Notes under the pieces: model-generated | The model's input: only the letters and a program-made list of their open reading frames with translations | The model's database searches: none | What the model was told of the DNA's origin: nothing | Made by a program: the position numbers and the translations under genes | Shown here: positions 6,255-10,850 of the stretch, piece after piece | How positions within the stretch are numbered: the first letter of the stretch is position 1 | How the letters are laid out: every line of letters begins with the position of its first letter | Assembly (NCBI GenBank): GCA_003671065.1 | Contig: QWPU01000080.1 | Location: 1-10,850, forward strand | Length of the DNA stretch: 10,850 bases | From: Planctomycetota bacterium | GTDB lineage: Bacteria > Planctomycetota > Phycisphaerae > Phycisphaerales > SM1A02 | Reading direction: 5' to 3'

Positions 6255-6283
6255 AGTATCGGATGTTTCGGTCGTTCCGTCAA
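6255..6283 (-). promoter_or_regulatory. Sigma70-type promoter, distal
   Basis: On the minus strand, TTGACG (6283-6278), a 17-base spacer and GATACT (6260-6255). It has the same spacing and almost the same hexamers as the proximal promoter, exactly 80 bp upstream of it. Both share ATTGAC and CCGATA.TTC. Confidence 0.5.
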
Positions 6284-6331
6284 TCGAGATCATTCACAAG
6301 TTTCGAGAGCCGACTCGCTTGACGGTTCATC

Positions 6332-6363
6332 AAAAAACTGGCTCAACTCGCCTTGACCGAGCC
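6332..6363 (-). terminator. Intrinsic terminator overlapping the 3' end of the gspE-type gene
   Basis: On the minus strand GGCTC (6363-6359) pairs with GAGCC (6344-6340). Two G-U pairs extend the stem to seven. It is followed by AG and then six T (6337-6332). The stem includes the last codons and the stop codon of the ATPase gene. This separates the ATPase transcript from the coiled-coil gene downstream, which has its own promoters. Confidence 0.55.
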
Positions 6364-8010
6364 GAGCGCTTCCGCAGCAGTGGTCATGCGCGCCGCCACG
6401 AGTTCTGCGGCAGAATCGCGAAGACTCGTGAGACGGTTTGAAGCCTTGGCCGCGGCGCTGATCGCTGCGGAACTCGTGCGTTTCATGATTTCGCTGCGCA
6501 CGCTCTCGTCAACAACGAGCAGCTCGTAGCAGCCGATGCGGCCGCGATATCCCGAGCCACGGCAGGCTCGACAGCCGACGGCTTCAGCGACGAGCCCATC
6601 TTGCGCCAGCACGAAATCAGGTGGAATTTCTCCAGCGTGCGGCGGCCGAGCGACGCTGCATTCGCGGCAGACTCGACGGAGCAATCGTTGCGCAAGCACG
6701 CCCTCGACGGTGCTCGCGACAAGAAACGGCTCGATGCCCATATCGAGCAGACGCGTCGCAGCAGTCGCGGCGTCATTGGTGTGCAAGGTCGACAGCACCA
6801 GGTGACCCGTGAGCGACGCTTGCACCGCGGCGTTGGCCGTTTCAGCGTCGCGAATTTCGCCGATCATGATGATGTCAGGATCGTGACGCAGAATCGCACG
6901 CAGGCCCGTCGCGAAATCGAGACCGACCGCGTGATTCACTTGAATCTGGTTCACGCCAGGAACGTGATACTCAACAGGATCTTCAACGGTAATCGCCTTC
7001 ACTTCGCCAGTCACAATGCGCGTGAGTGACGCGTACAGCGTCGTCGACTTTCCGCTTCCTGTTGGACCCGTGACGAGCACGATGCCGTGAGGATTCGCGA
7101 CCAATTCGCACCACGGCGCCAAAATGCTCGGCGGCATGCCGAGTTCATCAAGGCCTGCAAGCGCCGCGCTTTTCGACAAGATGCGCAGCACGACACCTTC
7201 GCCATGGAGCATCGGAATCACCGACAGACGCAGATCAAACTCTTGTCCCTTCTGGCGAAAGGTAATGCGTCCATCTTGCGGTCGGCGCTTCTCGCTGATG
7301 TTGAGATTCGCCATGATCTTGAGACGACTGGTGATGGCGTGACGGAAGCGGTGGATCGTCGCGGGCACGCCCGCTTCGCTCATCACGCCGTCGATGCGAT
7401 AGCGCACCTGCAGTTCATGTTCGTAGGGCTCAATGTGAATGTCGGTCGCGCGCTCGCGGATCGCTTCCACGAGCAAATCGTTCACAAGGCGAACCACACT
7501 CGCTTCGCTGGCATCTTCGCTTTCAGCGCTTTCAACGCGTGAGTCCGCGCTGCTGTCGTTGCCTGCGCCAAGCGCTTCGAGCACATCACCCGCAACGCCA
7601 AAGCGAGTGCGAATTTGCACGCCGAGATCGATGTCATCAACGACAACGAGCGAGATCGGCATGCCCGCGGCGACGCAGATTTGCTCGAATCCATCGAGAC
7701 GCAGCGGATCGCTTGTTGCAACAAGAAGTCTTCCGTTACTGCGCGAAAACGGCAGCGCTCGCAGACGAAACACCAATCGTGGTGGCACGAGTTCAACCGC
7801 GCTGTCGTCGATGTCAGTTTCGTCAAGGCGCACGAACGGCAGCGCCAACTCTTGCGCGAGCGCACGCATCGTCTGCTCGCTCGACGCGATGCCAAGTCGT
7901 GCGAGCGCTTGTTCGAGTCGTTCACCAGAACGCTTGCGCTCACTCTCGGCGTGCGCGAGTTGCTCGTCGCTGATGAGTCCTTGCGAGAGAAGAATTGCAC
8001 CGAGAGCCAT
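6343..8010 (-). CDS. gspE: GspE/PilB-type secretion or pilus assembly ATPase
   Basis: 555 residues from ATG 8010. It is a cytoplasmic hexameric ATPase that powers pseudopilus or pilus assembly in type II secretion or type IV pilus systems. The N-terminal 140 residues form an MshEN/GspE-N1-like domain (LGAILLSQGLISDEQL; LPFVRL). A short Ser/Glu/Asp-rich linker lies at 150-170. The ATPase core has Walker A GPTGSGKS at 315-322, the Asp-box TVEDPVEY at 341-348, Walker B DIIMIGEIRD at 379-388 and the His-box GHLVLSTLHTND at 402-413. Arg finger-like residues occur in the N2 part (DIHIEPYEHELQVRYRIDG). A zinc-binding tetracysteine insert is present: C448, C451, C480, C483. Length and all motifs are normal for GspE/PilB. 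No other secretion or pilus genes lie in the window, so GspE versus PilB cannot be settled. The gene begins 69 bp after the FIST gene and probably has its own promoter and terminator. Confidence 0.93.
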   Translation of the reverse strand: MALGAILLSQGLISDEQLAHAESERKRSGERLEQALARLGIASSEQTMRALAQELALPFVRLDETDIDDSAVELVPPRLVFRLRALPFSRSNGRLLVATSDPLRLDGFEQICVAAGMPISLVVVDDIDLGVQIRTRFGVAGDVLEALGAGNDSSADSRVESAESEDASEASVVRLVNDLLVEAIRERATDIHIEPYEHELQVRYRIDGVMSEAGVPATIHRFRHAITSRLKIMANLNISEKRRPQDGRITFRQKGQEFDLRLSVIPMLHGEGVVLRILSKSAALAGLDELGMPPSILAPWCELVANPHGIVLVTGPTGSGKSTTLYASLTRIVTGEVKAITVEDPVEYHVPGVNQIQVNHAVGLDFATGLRAILRHDPDIIMIGEIRDAETANAAVQASLTGHLVLSTLHTNDAATAATRLLDMGIEPFLVASTVEGVLAQRLLRRVCRECSVARPPHAGEIPPDFVLAQDGLVAEAVGCRACRGSGYRGRIGCYELLVVDESVRSEIMKRTSSAAISAAAKASNRLTSLRDSAAELVAARMTTAAEALGSVKAS

Positions 8011-8035
8011 TGCTCACAGCGTAACGGACGAAGCA

Positions 8036-8065
8036 ACTATCTCCAACTGCAAGTGATTCACGCAA
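8036..8065 (-). promoter_or_regulatory. Possible promoter of the gspE-type gene
   Basis: On the minus strand TTGCGT (8065-8060) and GATAGT (8041-8036) are separated by 18 bases. The -35 is weak, but the -10 is identical to that of the proximal promoter at 6175-6180. The leader would be about 20 bases. Confidence 0.35.
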
Positions 8066-8079
8066 ACTCTGCGGACTCC

Positions 8080-9348
8080 TTACGGATGCAACGCTCGAAA
8101 CATCACCGCCGACGCAGCGTGGCAGTGGACATAGGTTCGATGCTCGCGGATTGCGAATTCCCCCGCACACGAACAGCCCGCGATCGGCGGCCCTGCGAGA
8201 CGGCGCGATATCTTTTCGGCATCGTGATTCGCTGCGCCAAACAATCTGCTGCCGCGCGAACTGCAGGTGAGCAGCAGGGCTGCGACGACGGGCTCGCGCA
8301 ACTGTTCAGCATCAAGACACATCGAGAGATCTTGACTCGCACCGACGGCATCGCGGACATGAAACTGCATCGTCATGCCTGCGCGCACGGGATGATTCAG
8401 CGTGAAACTCCCTGTGTCCTGATCAACACCAAGGGTGAGGCGCACGACGAAATCGTCGCGTCCGAGGTTGCGCTTCGCAGCATCGCGTGCGATCCCGATG
8501 AGGATCCCGTGCTCAACCAATTGCCGCATGCTTTCAGGAAGCGCATCTAACATCTCACGCGCCGCATCTATCGCGCGTTTGCCGCCGATTTCTACGATCG
8601 TTTGATCGTGCGCTTTGGTGATGATGAAACGCGGACCAATCGGACTACAGCCTTGACTCATGAAACCGTCAAGGGCGACATCACCAAAGATTGAAAGGCC
8701 TACTGCGCCCGAGTGCGAAAGTCGTCGATCAACCGCAAGCACATTGAGGCCTGCGTGATGAGCGCCACTGGCAATACCGCCGAAAATCCGCGCGCCCTGC
8801 GGACCCGCAGCATCGTCGATCGCAGCACACGCATCTGCAGATGAGAACGAATGCGGATCGCTGAGCATGATGATGCCCCGATGCGTCAGCGCGCCATGAC
8901 CAGCGCCTTCATCAGGCGGCAGCGACACGCGTTCGCGAATGAAACCGCGATCCCACACGGCGGGCGGTCCGTCGGCAGTGTCAAACCAGAATGGACGCAC
9001 GACAACATTGGGAAGCGTGAGCGCGAGCACACTCAATCCTGCAGAGCGCTCTACTTCTCGCGTGTTGCAGATGACGCTTTCAACTGTTGACCCCAAGATG
9101 TGAGCAGGGTGCAACGAAGAGCGGAAGAGATCGATGGCGTCCGCAAAGCGCCCGCGGTGATGACCGCTTGCGAAGACACAGAGAATGTCAGGCCGCACTG
9201 CGCTTTCGCCATCAGTTTGGTCGTGGATCGATTCAACGATTTCCAGCGCCGCGTGGAGCGTGTCAGATTGCTCCGAAAGCGCGGAAGTCGCGGAAGGTGT
9301 GCGGGTGGACTTCACGGCGGCAAGTTTCGGAGCGGTGCGAGCCCACAT
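8080..9348 (-). CDS. FIST-domain (FIST_N and FIST_C) sensor-like protein
   Basis: 422 residues from ATG 9348. FIST domains are thought to bind small ligands, perhaps amino acids, and occur in signal transduction proteins. Here the protein has no attached kinase, receiver or cyclase domain, and no membrane helix or signal peptide. FIST_N covers about 55-245, with a glycine-rich turn IFGGIASGAHHAG (188-200) and the typical GFMSQGCSPIGP at 228-239. FIST_C covers about 250-405, with VRDA at 331-334, LLTCSSRGSRLFG at 359-371, NHDAE at 374-378 and AGCSCAGEFA at 390-399. The first 50 residues are Ser/Thr/Ala-rich and probably disordered. It is the first recognised gene of the minus-strand block, and a possible 67-residue ORF ends 14 bases before its ATG. 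The family is certain. The ligand and the partner are unknown; the neighbouring ATPase may or may not be connected with it. Confidence 0.9.
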   Translation of the reverse strand: MWARTAPKLAAVKSTRTPSATSALSEQSDTLHAALEIVESIHDQTDGESAVRPDILCVFASGHHRGRFADAIDLFRSSLHPAHILGSTVESVICNTREVERSAGLSVLALTLPNVVVRPFWFDTADGPPAVWDRGFIRERVSLPPDEGAGHGALTHRGIIMLSDPHSFSSADACAAIDDAAGPQGARIFGGIASGAHHAGLNVLAVDRRLSHSGAVGLSIFGDVALDGFMSQGCSPIGPRFIITKAHDQTIVEIGGKRAIDAAREMLDALPESMRQLVEHGILIGIARDAAKRNLGRDDFVVRLTLGVDQDTGSFTLNHPVRAGMTMQFHVRDAVGASQDLSMCLDAEQLREPVVAALLLTCSSRGSRLFGAANHDAEKISRRLAGPPIAGCSCAGEFAIREHRTYVHCHAASAVMFRALHP

Positions 9349-9362
9349 TAGGCGTCTCGAGT

Positions 9363-9566
9363 TTACTTAGTTGAGGGACTGATGAAGCGGAGTGAGCCGA
9401 GTTTCGACGCGCCGTTGACGAACCTTCGACGGAAGGGGTCGCCGTCATCGACCGCGACATTCCCGTCCGAGAAGCCCGAGCTCAGGCGTGGTCTGCAAGT
9501 CGAAGTTCTCTCCAAGATCGTCGCGCAAGCGACTTGCATTTCCGAGCAAAGGTCGCCATGATCCAC
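9363..9566 (-). CDS. Possible small ORF antisense to the rpsT leader
   Basis: 67 residues from GTG 9566. The start is preceded by AGAGGTGA, a nearly complete Shine-Dalgarno sequence, with GAGG six bases before the GTG. This is a better start than those of most larger genes here. The product is mixed in composition with two Cys near the N-terminus and an end SKLGSLRFISPSTK. There is no recognised domain, signal or membrane segment. The stop codon lies 14 bases before the FIST gene's ATG, so it could be a small first gene or leader ORF of that gene. Against it, the region also holds the leader of rpsT on the other strand, whose structure might create chance signals. It may not be a gene. Confidence 0.3.
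   Translation of the reverse strand: MDHGDLCSEMQVACATILERTSTCRPRLSSGFSDGNVAVDDGDPFRRRFVNGASKLGSLRFISPSTK
9494..9538 (+). promoter_or_regulatory. Inverted repeat upstream of rpsT with a competing GNRA hairpin
   Basis: TGCAAGTCG (9494-9502) and CGACTTGCA (9530-9538) form a perfect nine-base-pair stem over a 27-base loop. Inside, GTCGC, GCAA, GCGAC (9520-9533) forms a compact hairpin with a GNRA tetraloop, using four bases of the outer stem's 3' arm. The two folds exclude each other. Whether this is transcribed with rpsT depends on the unknown promoter. Confidence 0.35.
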
Positions 9567-9587
9567 GATTCACCTCTGAACCCATCT

Positions 9588-9605
9588 CGAGTTCGACTCG
9601 CAGGA
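9588..9605 (+). promoter_or_regulatory. rpsT leader hairpin and ribosome binding site
   Basis: CGAGT, TCG, ACTCG forms a five-base-pair hairpin at 9588-9600. It is followed after one base by the Shine-Dalgarno AGGA at 9602-9605, eight bases before the TTG start. A hairpin abutting the ribosome binding site could serve S20 autoregulation. Confidence 0.5.
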
Positions 9606-9613
9606 ACGATCAA

Positions 9614-9883
9614 TTGCCAAATACTGAATCAGCGAAGAAGCGTGTCAAACAATCCGCAGAGCGCAACGCGCGCAACCTGTGGCGCAAGCGTCGTGTGAAG
9701 AACGACACTGGCGAATTCCTCAAGGCCGTCATCGCTGGCGACCCAGTCGCCGCGGAGAAGGAAATGCGCAAGGCCGCTCGTACGCTCGACAAGGTCGCAG
9801 CGACGAGCACCATGCACAAGAACACCGCTGCGCGTCGCAAGAGCCGTATGGCTGCGAAGCTCGCGGGCCTGCAGAAGAAGTAA
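9614..9883 (+). CDS. rpsT: 30S ribosomal protein S20
   Basis: 89 residues, a normal length for S20, which binds 16S rRNA in the body of the small subunit. The sequence begins MPNTESAKKRVKQ, the usual S20 opening, continues with the basic helix RNARNLWRKRRVKN, and ends with the signature HKNTAARRKSRMAAKL at 68-83. The start is TTG at 9614, supported by AGGA eight bases upstream and by the family alignment; the frame is open further upstream, but that part does not resemble S20. E. coli rpsT also starts with UUG, which there contributes to autogenous control. It is followed 40 bp later by the protease gene on the same strand, probably in one transcript. It is divergent from the FIST gene. Identification is secure. 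Confidence 0.96.
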   Translation: MPNTESAKKRVKQSAERNARNLWRKRRVKNDTGEFLKAVIAGDPVAAEKEMRKAARTLDKVAATSTMHKNTAARRKSRMAAKLAGLQKK

Positions 9884-9923
9884 GCCTCCCGCATTTACCA
9901 AACACTGCGAGTGCTCACCAAAG

Positions 9924-10748
9924 ATGGCCGCACGCAGTAGCAAATCAACACGACCCGCCGCGGCGTCTGAAGATCACACTTCGGATGCAGGCGGGTTGTC
10001 GCTTTCTGATTTCGTGACGCAAGGCTACTTCGAAGCATCGCGTCGACCGCTCGAGATTCTGTTCTTCTTGCTGCCGCTCATCGCGCTCTACGAATACGAA
10101 CTCGTGCGCGTGTTGCGTTCAGCCGAAGGCCTCGTGACCAACGGCGCGCATCTGGCGATTTTGCGGCTGTTCGATGCGTTTGGGCTTGATGCGGTCGCGC
10201 TTTCGCTTCCAGGATTTTTGCTGATCGCAGTTTTTCTGGTGATGCATGTGCTCTCGCGCGGTCCGTGGATTGTTGATCTGTCGGTGGTCACGCGGATGGT
10301 TGGAGAAAGTGCGGCGCTTGCGATTCCGTTGCTTGTGTTTGCGGCGCTTGTGGAGCGCATGGCACCAGCGGCGCAAGTGGAAGATTTCGCGTCGCTTGAT
10401 CTTGGTGCGCGCATTGCCGTGTCGATTGGCGCTGGTTTGTACGAGGAGTTGGTGTTTCGCATGGCGCTCATTGCCTTGGTGATTGCGATCTGCACCGACT
10501 TGCTCAAGATGCAGAAGCCAGTGGCGTTGGTGAGCGCGGTCGCGGTGAGTTCGCTTGCGTTTGCGATGTACCACCCATTGCGCGGCGCGGATGGAGCAGT
10601 TGTTCCGGGGAGATTTCTCTTCTTTCTCGCGGGCGGTCTGTACTTCGGCGTGCTCTATGTCGTGCGCGGATTTGGGATTGCTGCGGCTGCGCACGCGTTC
10701 TTTGATATTGCGACAGCGTTGTTAATCGCACCGAATGACGCCGCGTGA
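9924..10748 (+). CDS. CPBP-family intramembrane metalloprotease-like protein (Abi/CAAX)
   Basis: 274 residues from ATG 9924. It is a membrane protein with about six to eight predicted helices (first at about 45-60; others near 93-110, 130-147, 163-190, 198-216, 231-248 and 252-268). The three family motifs are present: EELVFR with Glu174, Glu175 and Arg179; the second motif FAMYH with His217; and HAFFD with His257 and Asp261. CPBP proteins are relatives of the CAAX protease Rce1, which is a glutamate-type intramembrane protease. In bacteria they act in protein maturation, bacteriocin immunity or unknown processing. The first 25 or so residues are polar and probably disordered. The ribosome binding site is weak. 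It lies 40 bp after rpsT, so co-transcription is likely. The stop codon TGA is the first element of the phased TGATC series downstream. The substrate is unknown. Confidence 0.88.
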   Translation: MAARSSKSTRPAAASEDHTSDAGGLSLSDFVTQGYFEASRRPLEILFFLLPLIALYEYELVRVLRSAEGLVTNGAHLAILRLFDAFGLDAVALSLPGFLLIAVFLVMHVLSRGPWIVDLSVVTRMVGESAALAIPLLVFAALVERMAPAAQVEDFASLDLGARIAVSIGAGLYEELVFRMALIALVIAICTDLLKMQKPVALVSAVAVSSLAFAMYHPLRGADGAVVPGRFLFFLAGGLYFGVLYVVRGFGIAAAAHAFFDIATALLIAPNDAA

Positions 10749-10754
10749 TCGATG

Positions 10755-10798
10755 GATGATCAGTCGATGATCAGTCGATGATCAGACGATGATCAGAC
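10755..10798. repeat. Four 11-bp direct repeats, each with a TGATCA palindrome
   Basis: Units GATGATCAGTC (10755-10765, 10766-10776) and GATGATCAGAC (10777-10787, 10788-10798) follow without gaps. TGATCA lies at 10757, 10768, 10779 and 10790, one helical turn apart. TGATCG at 10746, which contains the stop codon of the protease gene, keeps the same 11-bp phase. This could be a binding array for a dimeric protein or a simple duplication. Confidence 0.85.
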
Positions 10799-10816
10799 AC
10801 TGAGTACCCTGCCATC

Positions 10817-10850
10817 ATGATCCTGAAGCGAACTCAACGCGCGAGTGCCC
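10817..10850 (+). CDS. Possible start of a further gene, cut by the window edge
   Basis: ATG 10817 opens a frame (MILKRTQRASA) that stays open to the edge. With only 11 codons and no clear ribosome binding site, it cannot be identified or confirmed. Confidence 0.2.
   Translation, partial: MILKRTQRASA

Noticed and set aside
6343..9348. FIST gene and secretion ATPase as one new signalling-secretion system
   Set aside because: Only adjacency supports it. The ATPase appears to have its own promoter and terminator, and no further system components are present.
9924..10748. Abortive-infection (phage defence) role for the Abi/CAAX-type protein
   Set aside because: The family name includes Abi, but the gene sits next to rpsT without any defence or mobile genes. 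A general membrane protease role is more likely.
10746..10798. Replication origin suggested by the cluster of GATC sites
   Set aside because: There are no DnaA boxes, AT-rich unwinding region or dnaA/dnaN/gyrB neighbours, and the GATC sites come from one repeated 11-bp unit.

Overview
The window looks like chromosomal DNA of a GC-rich, Gram-negative bacterium, most probably a planctomycete, possibly of the Phycisphaerae. This is inferred from protein character: the ribosomal protein S20, the membrane coiled-coil protein with a BRCT-like C-terminus and the unrecognised small proteins resemble planctomycete types as I remember them. No database search was possible. A lipid A-type acyltransferase and a type II secretion/type IV pilus ATPase fit a cell with an outer membrane.

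Layout. Positions 1-91 hold a 17-bp tandem repeat, followed by about 300 bp without a convincing gene. A nucleotide-sugar dehydratase of the CapD/WbpM family (386-1876, +) comes next and converges on a small unknown gene (1929-2201, -). A long minus-strand block follows. Read in its direction of transcription it contains: a FIST-domain sensor-like protein (9348-8080); a GspE/PilB-type ATPase (8010-6343) with a likely terminator at its 3' end; two similar sigma70-like promoters; a membrane-anchored coiled-coil protein with a BRCT-like end (6114-4744); an LpxL/HtrB-type acyltransferase (4739-3663); a stand-alone receiver protein (3622-3239); and two small unknown proteins (3147-2767 and 2761-2414), the first ending in nine aspartates. 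At the right, rpsT (9614-9883, +, TTG start) is followed by a CPBP-type intramembrane protease (9924-10748, +), an 11-bp TGATCA repeat array and perhaps the start of another gene.

How the genes fit together. The tight spacing from 6114 to 2414 suggests one transcription unit driven by the tandem promoters at 6175-6283. It joins an envelope protein, a lipid acyltransferase, a phosphorelay receiver and two small unknown proteins, so an envelope-related role is possible but not shown. The FIST and GspE genes lie upstream on the same strand, and GspE appears to have its own promoter and terminator. rpsT and the protease are probably co-transcribed. The dehydratase would supply a modified UDP-sugar for surface glycans.

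I see no phage, insertion sequence, CRISPR array, toxin-antitoxin pair or tRNA. Nothing here clearly amounts to a new defence or mobile system. The most unusual items are the EF-hand-like loop beside the BRCT-like fold, the poly-aspartate tail, the structured rpsT leader with an antisense small ORF, and the phased 11-bp palindromic repeats.
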